From contig JAJOZX010002712.1 in assembly GCA_023014485.1 (NCBI GenBank), positions 124,001 to 188,000 on the forward strand: a stretch of DNA of 64,000 bases. The letters run 5' to 3'. The position numbers and the translations under genes were made by a program. The DNA comes from Bathynomus jamesi (lineage: Eukaryota > Arthropoda > Malacostraca > Isopoda > Cirolanidae). The notes beneath the pieces are model-generated. The model ran no database searches and had not been told where the DNA came from. It worked only from the letters and a program-made list of their open reading frames with translations. The first letter of the stretch is position 1, and every line of letters starts with the position of its first letter. Of this stretch, positions 1 through 10,667 are shown in pieces.

Positions 1-339
1 CGCATCACACGTAGGACCATCCTGAATTCTGCCTTCTATGACCAGTTGCTTTGTACTACGCAAAAATGGGTGGATATGCAAGATGAAGTGGCCCCAATCC
101 AATGAAATAAGAACAAATGGGGGTACGTTGTTCACTTTCAAGTAAGCCTGCTCATGTGGTTGGACCCCCCTTAATGGGAAACGTTCCGCTGCCAATGGGC
201 GCAGCCCATTTTTTCTTACATCCTTCATCATGTAAAAGTTCCATACATTAACTCTGAACTTAAATCTATAAACGAATGTCAGTTTGACATTTACTTTAAG
301 ACACTAATCACGGATATTTAATTCTTAACAGATTTTGGG

Positions 340-470
340 CCACTGGTTTGAACAGGGCAACTTCTGAAACAATTTTAGTGGGTGGGTTTACATTTTTTTT
401 TGGTATTTGTATTTGATCACAAATAACAAATCCAATCAAATATATATGTTCATGCATATATACTCATATA
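340..470. repeat. Diverged repeat, inverted partner at 8478-8605
   Basis: This stretch (an AATTTTAGTGGGTGGG motif, then a T-run, then GTATTTGTATTTGATCAC and AAATAACAAAT) reads as a diverged reverse complement of about 8478-8605. The pair encloses the whole LINE-A complex. A weaker match may extend outward to about 220 and 8720. It could be the two ends of one large inserted element or two unrelated opposed copies of one family. Bases 1-340 hold nothing else that I recognise. Confidence 0.5.
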
Positions 471-648
471 TACAAAGGACACCAAACAGCAACGGACCGG
501 CTGGCTGGTCCCCAACGAGGCTGTCTGTTTAAGAAGGACGGTTAAAAGATTGAAGAAATTTTAAAGACGAGTCAAAGTTTTAAAACAAAGCCAAGAAAAG
601 AGGTTGAAAGGAAGGAATGAAATTTAAAGATAAAGTGAAGATATTAAA

Positions 649-2390
649 TTACAGAGGAGGGAATCCGAGTGAAAATTTCACAGTACTTCTCCGCGCTAAC
701 AAATGCTTCCAACTGGGGTTCAAGGCAAGATAAGCATCTAGTTTCTTTTTAAAGGATTCGATCAAATTACTTTGAATTATGCTGGCTGGCAATCCATTCC
801 ACAAATTAACTATACGATTGAAGAAAAAATGTTTAGCCTCATTAGAATTAAAATGTTTACCCACTAATTTGAGACCATCACCGCGAGTTCTGTCTGCATT
901 CCTGAAGGTGAAATATTTTTCGGCGTTGGCACTATCAAAACCTTTAATTATTTTAAAAACGGATTAAATCCCTCCAATTCGCCTTTTACGAGTGGGAATA
1001 AATTTAACGTTTCTAACCGGGCAGCGGAGGATTTGTTTCTGAGTCTAGGAATCATCTCGGTAGCCCGTCGCTGCACTCTCTCCATTCGGTCTATGTCCTG
1101 TCGTAAAAATGGGGACCAGAAGTGGACGCAGTATCCCAGGTGGGGCGTACTAAGGAATTATATAATGTCAGCATCGTTGTCTCCGACTTAAAATCAAACG
1201 ATCTACCAATAAATCCTAAGATTTATTTGCTTTTCTGACCGCTTCGATACATTGCTTACTCGGTTTAAGAGTGTCGACAACAATAATACTTAAATCTTTC
1301 TCTTCAGCAACACTCGTTAGTGTCTTGTCGCGCATAAAATGCTTTTCTTTAATATTGTTTCTACCGATATGCAACGTTTTACATTTATCTATATTAAAGT
1401 TCATTTGTCAAATTTCTGTCCACCTCAGTAATTTATTAATATCTTCAATCCGCAAACGTTCTGCCGCTGATTTTGTTCGTCCTCCTAATTTTGTATCGTT
1501 CGCAAATTTTGAAATTATACTCTTAATTCCCGAGTCGATATCATTGATATAAATAATAAAAAGAACTGGTACCAGAACCGATCCCTAAGGCACGCCGCTA
1601 GTTACATTTTTCCAGTTAGACGCTTTGCCATTAATGACCACTCTTTACGTCCACTAAGCCAATTTTTGATCCATTTGAGAACACTGCCATCAATTCCGTG
1701 AGAATGAAGTTTAGCTAATAATCTTCTATGTGGCACTTTATCAAACGCTTTTTGAAAATCGAAATATGTATAATATTACTGTTTTGCTCTCGTCATATAT
1801 ATATTTACACTGTTATTAAAGAAGTCGGACAAATTAGTAAGACAAGAACGATGACGTCGAAACCCGTGTTGAGAATCTTTGATTAATTTATTAATTTCTA
1901 AGTGATTAACTATTTTGTCCCGAAAGATCGTCTCCATATACGCTTACCAATTACAGGCTGATGGGACGATAATTCCCGGAAGCGATTTGTCCCCGTTTTT
2001 AAATATTGGCGTAAGGTTCGCGAGTTTCCAATCGAGCGAACTTCTCCAGACTGTAACGATTTATTATTAAATATATACGTGAGAGGAGGAAGTATTGGCC
2101 AGTTTATTTCTTTAAGTACCCTAGGTTAGAGCTTCTCTGGACCTGGAGTTTTATTAGGATTAATTTTACCTATGGCCGAGAGCACTTCGCTTTCACTAAT
2201 GGTAAAATCGTGAAGCTTTAAATGATCATCACCGAGCATGAACACGGGAACGGGAATGTTCTTATTTTCGTTAGTGAAGACGGAAGAGAAGAATTTATTT
2301 AAAACTTCCGTCATTTGTAAGTCATCGTAAATTTGTTCGTTGTTTCCGCCTATGAGTGGACCAAGTCTGCGAAGCTACTTTTTTTATTCC
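649..2390 (-). pseudogene. LINE-A: reverse transcriptase and 3' end of a non-LTR retrotransposon, degraded
   Basis: Read on the minus strand, this encodes the finger, palm and thumb parts of a non-LTR reverse transcriptase of the CR1/jockey-like kind. Seen in order: LNKFFSSVFTNE near 2300, FQKAFDKVPHRRLL near 1740, then after a frameshift VTSGVP, GSVLVPVLFIIYINDID near 1570, a palm motif reading FANDTK near 1510, WTEI, MNFNIDKC at 1404, and the typical late motif FNRIVNLWNGLPASI near 800. The catalytic YADD equivalent is F-A-N-D, so the second-position acidic residue of the pair is changed to Asn. Stops and frameshifts break it into pieces, so it cannot make a working enzyme. The upstream parts of the same element lie at 3490-4301 and 7705-8060. 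Confidence 0.85.
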
Positions 2391-2430
2391 TAAACATAAT
2401 TATAGCATTCCTTCGGACTCGATTTAATTT

Positions 2431-2433
2431 GAT

Positions 2434-2528
<95 letters not shown>

Positions 2529-2535
2529 AATATAT

Positions 2536-2591
<56 letters not shown>

Positions 2592-2612
2592 TATATTATA
2601 ATATATATATAT
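2431..2612. repeat. (TA)n microsatellite
   Basis: About 180 bp of nearly pure TA dinucleotides with a few single-base interruptions. Reading frames that cross it encode only alternating Ile-Tyr and are not genes. Confidence 0.97.
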
Positions 2613-2880
2613 GTTAAACACAGACCGTGCATGGAACAAGGAACTCTTCTGGGAAAATTAAATCCACTATAGTCCGAATAAGTAATGGTAAATGACAAAT
2701 ACCATAGTTTTTTTCCTTTTTCATGATTTTTAGCCCGACGTGGGCAACGGGTCTCTCGCAAAGAGATCCCATAAATATAGCTTCCTCACCAGCTATCTAC
2801 AAAGCAGACAGGATCCAGCTTTGGGACGTGGATCTCTGTGTTTAACATATAATGTTCTCAGGGAACCATTCTGAGTTTGT
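2613..2880. repeat. Copy of the ACACAGACCGTGCATGG inverted-repeat family (MITE-B)
   Basis: Begins with TTAAACACAGACCGTGCATGG and carries GGAACTCTTCTGGGAAAATT, AAATCCACTATAGTCCGAAT and AGCTATCT...AAAGCAGACAGG, all shared with copies at 42361-42690, 52190-52650, 53484-54105 and 57823-58475. It closes with a CCATTCTGAGTTTGTG end also seen at the other copies. It has no coding capacity and looks like a non-autonomous inverted-repeat element. Short (TA)n arrays lie on both sides. Confidence 0.8.
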
Positions 2881-2950
2881 GTATATATTATATATATATA
2901 TATAATATATATATATATATATAATATATATATATATAATATATATATAT

Positions 2951-3485
2951 AATTCCTGATAGGAAGGTTGGCATCAGGAAGGGCATCCGGCCGTAAAATT
3001 TATTGCCAAAACCAGAGGACGACATGCGGACAATATCGAGGGGTGTAGCTAGAAGAGACAGGATAAGGAACGACAGAGTCTGGTAATGGTGAAAGTTACG
3101 GGAATTTCAAAGAAGGCTCAAGAGAGAAGAATGGCATGTTATGGGCATGTAATGAGAAGAGACGAAAACTACGTTGGGAGGAGGGTGTCATCTATGGAAG
3201 TGCCCGGGAGGAGGAAGAGAGGAAGACCGAGGATAAGGTTGAAGGATCGCATCAGGAATTCAGGATGGACATGAGCGAGAAAAACCTGACGGAGGAGATG
3301 GCGCAGGATAGGGCGGAGTGGAGGAGAAGTATCCACAACAGCGACCCCATATAAGTGGGACTAATAATGCTGCAGAAGAAGAAGAGTTCACGCTGGTACA
3401 GGATAGACAAGAGTGGAGAAGGAGGATCCGCAGCAGCGACCCCGCACAAGTGCGGGACTAATAATGCTGTAGAAGAAGAAGAATT
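2951..3485 (+). pseudogene. 3' fragment of an RTE-like LINE
   Basis: The plus strand carries the C-terminal tail typical of many RTE-type endonuclease/reverse transcriptase genes: MACYGHVMRRDE, then GRRKRGRPRIRLKDRI, then DRAEWRRSIHNSDP, spread over two frames (3086-3274 and 3136-3354). It begins with a GGAAGGGCATCCGGCCGT motif common near the 3' end of such elements. The terminal segment ending GGGACTAATAATGCTG plus GAAGAAG repeats occurs twice (to about 3384 and to 3482), a tail duplication. It is inserted, with MITE-B and (TA)n DNA, inside LINE-A. Confidence 0.7.
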
Positions 3486-3489
3486 ATAT

Positions 3490-4301
3490 ATATAGCTCAT
3501 TGTTCCGCTTACTTTTACTTCTAAGATTTTTGCTTTGCCTTCTCAATAGCTTGTAAGCATTTTCATCGGACAAATTATTTGTTTCTTTAAATTTAAAATA
3601 CGTGTCCTTTTTAACGTTAAGCTACTTTTAATTTTGGCATTCCACCATTTAGGTTTAACAAACTTCGCCAGTCTCTTTTTACGTAATGGGATATTACTCG
3701 ATTCGGATCCCCCTGAAGATCAGGGCTCCCCCAGTCTTCTTTAGTTAGTCTTATAAGGCTAACTAATGAAAATATCACGACCTAACCTAACCAATCGTTA
3801 GGTCAAACTGTACGCCCTTGATGATTGGTTAGGTTAAGTCATGATATTTTCGTTAGTTAAAAATAATTATAAAAAGAATTCCATTTGCCATTGATATTAT
3901 CGTACGATAGAGTCTCATCCCAATTATGGGTAGAAAAAAGTCGCAGTTTTATGTCACGAAATTTAACTCTTTTAAAATCCAAAATGTATTCCAAGCTCTC
4001 CGAATTATGGATATTAATTTTAATTTCAAATGTTGTCCGCCTTTGATCACTGGTGGAGAAGTAGTCTCTTACAAAGATATTATCAATTAAGTTCTCTAGT
4101 GGGTTCTTTGACCATTTGAAAAAGTGAACTTCCCAGCAAACCCTCGTACAGTCGGCGGCCGGAATTAGAATGTAAAGGACAACCCCTATCTCTGCAAGGT
4201 AAATTAAGATCTCCCATCATACTGTTCAAGAAAGAGTCTGTTCTTCTGGTAGTGTTGGGTGTTCTTAATGATTTCGAAAATAATAGGGAAATCTCACCCA
4301 C
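3490..4301 (-). pseudogene. LINE-A middle part: endonuclease C-terminus and linker
   Basis: Minus-strand reading gives an endonuclease motif MMGDLNLP at about 4215, the conserved C-terminal stretch FEIKINIHNSESLEYILDFK near 4000, and further down LRKKRLAKFVKPKWWNAKIK near 3650, a linker type common between the endonuclease and reverse transcriptase domains. A palindromic MITE (3705-3868) interrupts it. It joins LINE-A at 2390 downstream across the RTE, MITE-B and (TA)n insert. Frameshifts and stops are present. Confidence 0.75.
3705..3868. repeat. Palindromic MITE-C, partial copy in LINE-A
   Basis: Starts GGATCCCCCTGAAGATCAGG, then TTAGTTAGTCTTATAAGGCT and inverted arms built on ACCTAACCTAACCAATCGTT and its complement GGTTAGGTTAAGTC. 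A fuller copy lies at 51364-51577 and an inner-arm copy at 7320-7565. The arms contain short runs of the CCTAA motif. Confidence 0.8.
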
Positions 4302-4302
4302 A

Positions 4303-4309
<7 letters not shown>

Positions 4310-4356
<47 letters not shown>
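4310..4356. repeat. (TA)n microsatellite next to a mariner end
   Basis: Pure TA array ending directly at the left terminal inverted repeat of the fold-back mariner at 4357. Confidence 0.95.
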
Positions 4357-4359
<3 letters not shown>

Positions 4360-5008
4360 GGCGATTCAGCAAAGAGTACATTAAATTGGAGGATGAAATC
4401 CTTGGATAATTCTAAACCACAATGTCTCTATGGTAAAATGTCAGATTCTGCATAGTTTCCATGTTACAATACATTTAAGATGTTGTATTAATGAGAGTGA
4501 ATATGAAGTGAAACCCCCGTAGGTTTTTGTAATCATTTATTCACAGATCTCTACAGTGTGACCCCTCTTTGTTACAACCTAAAGGAAATGTTCAAAGTTG
4601 CCCCCTTCTGCCTCAATGCAGGCCTGTATACGTCGTACCATTGAATGTCTGACGCGTTCCAGAATACCTGGACTATGTTTAATTTGCTCGCACCTGTCAC
4701 GAATACGTGGCCATAATTCCTCTCTTGTTTGAACCTCTGGATCATACACCAACGTCTTTAAATGGCCCCACAGGTAGAAATCCAAAGGGTTAAGATCTGG
4801 GGAGTGGGGTGGCCAGGGAACGGGGCCACCACGCCCGATCCACCTGTTGGGATAAACAGTGTCCAGCTATTGCCTTGATGCTCGGGCAAAATGTTCTCTT
4901 CTGGAACGCGTCAGACATTCAATGGTACGACGTGTACAGGCCTGCATTAAGGCAGAAGGGGGCAACTTTGAACATTTCCTTTAGGTTGTAACAAAGAGGG
5001 GTCACACT

Positions 5009-6736
5009 CAGTGGCGTATCAAGGGAGGGGCGAGAGGGGCGGCACTTCCCGAGGGGCGGCAAATTACTGTCAAGGGGGCACAGTATGCAAAATTTTGGGT
5101 TTTTATGTTTTAAAATGCAACCCTCCAAAAAATTATATATCATCATTGTCGCGCGTTATTAGAGGGGAAGACTGCTGAGGCAGTTACTGATCTCATTGTC
5201 ACTAAGCTCCGTGAGGATGGGCTGGATATCCAGAATTGTTATGGTCAAGGGTATGACAATGCTGCTACGATGGCAGGTATTCATCTTGGAGTTCAACGCA
5301 GAATTCTTGATGTTAGCAAACACGCTGTTTTCATTCCTTGCAATAACCACTCGCTGAACTTGGCTGGAGTTCATGCCGCGGGACTGACTCCTAATGCTGT
5401 AACTTTCTTTGGAACAATTGAACGAATTTTCGTCTACTTTTCTTCCTCTACTCATCGTTGGGATGTCTTAACAAAACATTCCAAAATCACTGTCAAGCGA
5501 GTCTCTGATACGCGGTGGAGTGCTAAGTATGATGCTGTTTCTAGTCTTAAGAAGAACTTGACTCACGTTGTTAGTGCCTTGGAAGAACTGAGTGAAGGGG
5601 TCTCCGAAATCTGGACACAAAGGGCGATGCTGAAGCTCTGTTGACCTCCATCATGTCATACACATTCATTGTGTACTTATTTTTCTGGATCCAGTGCTGA
5701 AAAATCAATGATGCTCAGCTATATTTTCAAAGAAAGGGACTTGCTTTGGACCAGCGTGCATTAAAAATTAACTCTTTATCCATGTTTTTAACTAATGAAC
5801 GAGAGGCAGTAGTATCAAACGCTGCAGATGCCGCCGAAGAGTTCTGTAATGAAATGGATATCAGTATAGACCGCAGAGTCAGGAGACGGAGAAGAATGCC
5901 TGGAGAGCAAGCTCGTGATGTTGGATTGACCGTGCAAGAGGATGTACGCAGAGAATTTTTTGAAATCATGGATCGTTATTAGCAGAAATTGAAAAACGCA
6001 CAGTTTGTCTTAAAAACATGAATGATCGCTTTGAATTTCTGTCTCCTTCGTACCTTTGAATCAGTCCAAAGGTGAAGAAATTAATACCAAGGTCAATAAT
6101 TTTTCTTCCATCTACAATGACATTAATCCAGGAAGTCTACTGGAAGAAATAAAGCGTTTGCGCAGACATTTGCTCAGTTTCGAAAGCATAAGCGTCGACG
6201 ATAATCCAAAGAACTGGGATATGTTAAAACTACTTCAGTGGATCGTTAAATGGGATCTAGTGGAATCTTTGCCTCGTATAACAATTGCCCTCCGGATCTG
6301 TCTAACTACATGCATGTCCGTGGCAAGTTGCGAACGAAGTTTCTCGAAACTGAAACTTATAAAAACTTACCTCAGGTCAACTATAAGTCAATCTAGACTG
6401 AGCAATTTGGCGATTATTTCAATTGAACGCGAAGTTGCAGAGACAATGGACATAGAAAAAATCATTCATGAATTTTCTGTTATGAAAGTCCGAAAATTTA
6501 ACTAGGCATTATACATTATATAGTTATTGTTAAAATTATGTAGTATATTATGTACGGTACATTATGTAGTATTGTTAAAATTGAAGTTGCTTTATTTAAG
6601 TTTTTCTTCCAATAAAAGTTTTGTTTAGAAGTGTATTTTTGTAAAGGAATTGTTTTTAAAATTGAAAATTGTTGCAAGGGGGGGGGGGGCGTTGGCATTT
6701 TCGCCCCGAGCGGCAAAAAGTATTGGTACGCCTCTG
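5009..6736 (+). mobile_element. hAT transposon with perfect 8-bp target duplication
   Basis: The element starts CAGTGGCGTATCAA and ends TTGGTACGCCTCTG, an imperfect terminal inverted repeat of hAT style. It is flanked by GTCACACT at 5001-5008 and again at 6737-6744, an exact 8-bp duplication. The uninterrupted target sequence can be read in the opposite arm of the host mariner near 4542-4572. At 1728 bp it is short for an autonomous hAT, and its transposase lacks the N-terminal part. A G-run lies at about 6678-6689. Confidence 0.93.
5165..6505 (+). pseudogene. hAT transposase, N-terminally deleted and frameshifted
   Basis: Plus-strand coding pieces at 5165-5643, 5730-5982 and 6056-6505. The first has the hAT core motif GQGYDNAATMAG and PCNNHSLNLAG, known from transposases related to zinc-finger MYM-type proteins. 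The last has the C-terminal dimerisation signature MSVASCERSFSKLKLIKTYL, followed by RSTISQSRLSNLAIISIE, the usual late hAT ending. The BED-type or MYM N-terminus and the first catalytic region are absent, and stops at 5641-5643 and near 5980 and 6056 break the frame. It is a relic of an enzyme that would cut and paste the surrounding element. Confidence 0.88.
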
Positions 6737-6946
6737 GTCACACTGTAGAGATCTGTGAATAAATGATTACAAAAACCTACGGGGGTTTCACTTCATATTC
6801 ACTCTCATTAATACTGTACAACATCTTAAATGTATTGTAACATGGAAACTATGCAGAATCTGACATTTTACCAAAGAGACATTGTGGTTTAGAATTATCC
6901 AAGGATTTCATCCTCCAATTTAATGTACACTTTGCTGAATCACCCT

Positions 6947-7195
6947 ATATATATATATATATAACTGCTATTTTAGCCATTTTTACTGCCACAGTACCAT
7001 CTTTGGTCCCAGTACCTCCCAAAAAGTGTAGTTCTAATGCTTCCAATTATACCAACATATTCCTGTTTTTGAAACATAATTAAAATTTAATTTGTTCAAA
7101 AACTGTGGGTGATGGACACATTTCGCATCCATATTTTGGGTGCAAAAAATCTACTAGAATCACCCTATTTTACTTGAGGAACAGGAAAAAATTTC
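6947..7195. other. Unassigned stretch between mariner and next element
   Basis: A short (TA)n run, then about 230 bp of unique AT-rich sequence. A minus-strand frame near 7010 reads LEALELHFLGGTGTKDG but is short and matches nothing I know. No feature can be supported. Confidence 0.4.
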
Positions 7196-7704
7196 GGAGC
7201 AAGTGTAGTTTACGTCCCCATGACGCAAAAGGGGACACAAACTACACTAGGTTAAAGTTGGGGAACGTAAACTACACTAGGATCTTTAGGAGACATTTTT
7301 TAAATGAATCCATCAAATAAAACGTTAAAACTAACGAAAATATTACGACTTAACCTAACCAATCGTCAATTTATATATATATATATATATAATATATATA
7401 TATATTATATATATATGTGTTGTGTGTGTGTATATATTGTGCATATAAATTGACGATTGGTTAGGTTAAGTCCTACTATTTTCGTTAGTTTTAAGTTTTA
7501 ACGTTTATAAATTGACGATCGGTTAGGTTAAGTCGTAATATTTTCGTTAGTTTCAACGTTTTATTTGATTAGGTATACGCGGACAAAGTTGGGGAACGCA
7601 AACTACACTAGGATAATGTAGGGGAACGTAAACTACACGAGGATAATGTAGGTGAACGTAAACTACACTAGGCACCACTGGGGGACGTAAACTACACTTG
7701 CTCC
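7196..7704. mobile_element. Small element with 24-bp perfect terminal inverted repeats and repeated internal motif
   Basis: Starts GGAGCAAGTGTAGTTTACGT followed by CCCC and ends with the exact reverse complement at 7681-7704. Inside, the motif GTAAACTACACTAGG (with small variants) recurs at least five times, at about 7230-7290 and 7590-7700, and a copy of palindromic MITE-C with a (TA)n centre sits in the middle (7320-7565). It interrupts the LINE-A endonuclease region, whose coding resumes at 7705. No reading frame of note. Confidence 0.75.
7320..7565. repeat. MITE-C inner arms with (TA)n loop
   Basis: Arms ACTAACGAAAATATTACGAC + TTAACCTAACCAATCGTCAA are followed by a (TA)n and short (TG)n loop, then the complementary arm twice (near 7450-7500 and 7508-7560), so the right arm is duplicated. 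Related copies: 3705-3868 and 51364-51577. Confidence 0.75.
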
Positions 7705-8060
7705 AAAAGTTCTAATTTGTTGTCCACTATAATTATCGCATCATGCTCGCTACTTGCATCAAAAATTAGTTCCTGAAGCCAATTAACACTATCGACAGTC
7801 TGAGAGGGAGGCCTATATACTAAACCTATAATTAATTTTTTTCGTGAGTTGTCTTTGATTTCAACAAACGTCGCATTTATATTATCAATTTCTACAATAT
7901 TTCTAATTATGGGTTTTAAGTGTGACCGAACGTATATTACTGTACCACCACCCCCTTCTTCCTATACTGTCATTGTTGAACATCTCATAACCTGGGATAT
8001 AATATTCTCCGAGGAAATCTCTACTCTCTGGGTGGGCATTTACCCACGTACAGAAACACT
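7705..8060 (-). pseudogene. LINE-A apurinic-like endonuclease domain, N-terminal part
   Basis: The minus strand reads PGYEMFNND near 7985, then an RRGGG-like stretch, YVRSHLKPIIRNIVEIDNIN, ATFVEIKDNSRKKLIIGLVY and RPPSQTVDSVNWLQELIFD, which is the standard endonuclease order (GGGVxIYVR followed by YRPP) of CR1/jockey-like LINEs. The next expected motif, GDxN, appears at 4215 beyond the nested insertions, so 8060 to 649 is most simply one element opened up by later insertions. Confidence 0.8.
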
Positions 8061-8094
8061 TCACCCACCTACTAAAATAAAATAAGAGCATATA

Positions 8095-8334
8095 TGAGGT
8101 GTCCGGAGTAGGAGTGACGAAGCCGCCATATGTTCGCAAATCCGTTTTCTGTATCACCATTTTCTTCTGGCCTTTGTCTATGCAGTGAATAATAATGCCT
8201 CAGAGGCATTAGTGACGACGTATCGGTAAGTGTGTATTATTCACTGCATAGACAAAGGCCAGAAGAAAATGGTGACACAGAAAACGGATTTGCGAACATA
8301 TGGCGACTTCGTCACTCCTACTCCGGACGCCTCA
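8095..8334. repeat. Fold-back MITE, 240 bp
   Basis: Arms of about 100 bp: TGAGGTGTCCGGAGTAGGAG at the left and its complement CTCCTACTCCGGACGCCTCA at the right, with only a few mismatches, around a centre that holds a small TGCCTCAGAGGCA palindrome. No coding capacity. Confidence 0.9.
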
Positions 8335-8346
8335 TATTAGTACATA

Positions 8347-8463
8347 CAGGGTGAGTCAAAAGTTTGGAAACATAGGAACTATGTTTTCAATGCAAATATA
8401 TACGTATGTATATTTGCATTAAAAAGCATAGTTCCTATGTCTCCAGACTTTTGACTCACCCTG
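8347..8463. mobile_element. Mariner-type MITE, 117 bp
   Basis: Ends CAGGGTGAGTCAAAAGT and ACTTTTGACTCACCCTG with TA on both sides. The arms are complementary almost to the centre, which is ATATATACGTATGTATAT. Confidence 0.92.
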
Positions 8464-8477
8464 TAGTATGAGTATAT

Positions 8478-8605
8478 ATACATGAAAATATACATTTGAT
8501 TTGATTTGTGTTATTTGTAATAAAATACAAATACAGAAAAAAAAAAATATTTTAACCCACCTCCACCTACTAAAATTGTCTTAGAAGTAGCCCTAGGCTT
8601 TAAAG
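8478..8605. repeat. Inverted partner of the repeat at 340-470
   Basis: Contains TTTGATTTGTGTTATTTGT, GTAATAAAATACAAATAC, an A-run and CCACCTACTAAAATTGTC, which pair in reverse complement with 340-470. A short related piece, CACCCACCTACTAAAAT, is also present at about 8061-8077. Confidence 0.5.
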
Positions 8606-8610
8606 TTATT

Positions 8611-9440
8611 GGTGAAGCTCAAAATTCTGACAGTTGCGTTCTTAATCTTAACTGTTATATGAACTATGATGGTTTTTCCAGTCACGAAATAGTATACAGA
8701 GTTTTTTTTTATTTATGTTCCTTGAAATGAACTTTGAATAATGAACACACGTTCATTTTTCTATATCCTTCCGGAATAGTAATAGAATGGCTACTGAAAA
8801 TGTTTGTAATTTCTACAAAAGTTTCCACCCACGGAGGCGGGGTCTGTACATCTCTCCCTAACGGCATGATTGATTGGAGATTATGAAATGACCAATCAGA
8901 GGAAAGAAAACATTTTTACGTCTTAAATTCGATATATAATGATTGGTCGACATACAAAATAGGAAATAGTTACAGAATTCGATTAGGCCACCCTGTTTGT
9001 ATTAGGATTACCAACCCTCCGGTTTGCGTTGTCAGTGTCCGGTTTGATTTTCAAAGTAAAGTCATAATTTTGACTCGCAAAAGGTACCAGGTCTTAACTG
9101 TAGCTTACAGTACATGTTGGCTTAGGTTAGTCATTTTGCTAACTCGTTTTCAAGAGTTGATTTTTGGGCATTACTATTTTATTCAAGAATTAAAATAAAT
9201 ATCTTACATTGCTAATAAAAATAATAATAATATTAATATTAATAATTAATGACCCTTCACCAATAAAAATATAAAATTTATCAAACTAAAATTTAAGTTA
9301 ATAATTTACATCTTATAAAAAATATTACTTCCTGTTTTTTACATCATAATTACTAATAATTATTTCACAATAAATTTTAGAATATTATTATTTTTACTTT
9401 ATATACATTTTTAAGTAAAAAAGTTATCCCATAAAATAGC

Positions 9441-9488
<48 letters not shown>

Positions 9489-10366
9489 CACTATTATAAT
9501 TTTATATCACACTTCAAATTTGCAGTTCTCCCTGAGTTAGGCTAAAAGATGGAGGGGTACCCATTTACCTTTTTTACCTTAGTCTAAAGTATATTCACAT
9601 CTAATAATAATAATAATACTCCGAGAGAAAAATTCTTTAACAAAAAAAATGGATAATTAACCAGTAACTTATTAAAATTAATTATAATAATAATGAAAAT
9701 TTTAATTTATTGCATAATACTGTAGTTTATACAGAGTAAACCAAAAAATTATAATTAGAAAGCTATTTAAAATGTAAAATGTAGAATTCTAGTTCAACTT
9801 AATCTTCAAACACTGTTTTTAGTCCTTTATTTGTCATATAAGTATACAATTTCGGGAAAAGGTTCAGTCGCCTAGAAACAAAACTTTAAAAAATATAAAA
9901 AATTGGTAAGCAGGAGTGAGTTTTATTTTTAATATTTTATTCATTACCCCAAAAAGATATTTAAACAAAAACAAAATTACTAATTAGTAATTTATCTTGC
10001 TTTTCAGAAAGTTCTAGACGCACTTTTCCTGAAATTGTACTTTGGTTAGTTTCCCTATATTATGTTTAATAATAATAATAATAAAAAGCATAAGTTTTGC
10101 CTCCTGTTCAAATTCAACACATTAATATATTCATAATTATTATCTTCAATACATAAGATGTTTTGTTTAATCAAGCGAGTCATAGTATAATATCGGTCAA
10201 AAAAACACTATCCTTGGTGAGCCCGAGGAACTATCAACTCTTCATCTATATTTCCCATTTCCCCACTTTCTGACATCACTCCCACAACTCTAATTTAACC
10301 TTTTATAACGTCATCATCATCATCATCTAGTATAGGTTTTTTGAAACTATACAAACTGTGGAATAT
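8611..10366. other. AT-rich intergenic DNA without recognisable genes
   Basis: A long AT-rich stretch with TAA/AAT microsatellites near 9200-9260 and 10065-10085, a (TA)n array at about 9443-9487 and a (CAT)n run near 10313-10328. No open frame longer than noise and no repeat shared with the rest of the window was found. Confidence 0.7.
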
Positions 10367-10667
10367 CAAAGCCTACTTGTATCTAGTCAGATCACGCTCA
10401 TACAAATTTCATAATCTTTTGTAAAATTGGGAATAACCAGTGAAACCATGAATTTACAAAAGTACCACAGCTATCAAAGTTCTAAGCTTCCCATTCAGTC
10501 ATTGGGTTAAAAGTTGTGAAGGTGCAATCAAAATCTAAGTGTCTCGTGAACTTAAAAGTAAATATTAAGGTCTGATGGGCTAAAAAATTTCTGTTCAAAA
10601 TCTTTTGTATGAAATTATTTACATGTTAAAATTTGGGCGTGGACCGACTAGATGTAGGTAGGCTTTG
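10367..10667. repeat. MITE-E copy 1
   Basis: Starts CAAAGCCTACTTGTATCTAG and ends GTAGGTAGGCTTTG with an inner TCAGATCACGC / GCGTGGACCGA pair, giving terminal inverted repeats of about 30 bp. Internal blocks such as TACCACAGCTATCAAA and TCTAAGTGTCTCGTGA recur at 27433-27700 and 40605-41017. Confidence 0.85.

Larger units (their letters stand above)
4357..6946. mobile_element. Fold-back mariner-type element, split by a hAT insertion
   Basis: Left end CAGGGCGATTCAGCAAAGAG and the following 200 bases recur in reverse complement at 6770-6946, ending GCTGAATCACCCTATA. TA dinucleotides flank both ends, as expected for Tc1/mariner insertion. The minus strand of the left arm encodes the C-terminal end of a mariner-like transposase (4785-4579), with the DFYLWGHLK motif that follows the third catalytic Asp and a C-terminal EGGNFEHFL. 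The same C-terminal coding end is repeated in inverse orientation at about 4895-4990. The catalytic core is missing, so this is a hairpin-shaped deletion derivative. A hAT element sits at 5009-6736. Confidence 0.85.

Noticed and set aside
2333..2761. Open frames of 85-123 codons rich in Ile-Tyr
   Set aside because: They are translations of (TA)n DNA. The same holds for frames at 46643-46948, 48957-49154 and 52565-52753.
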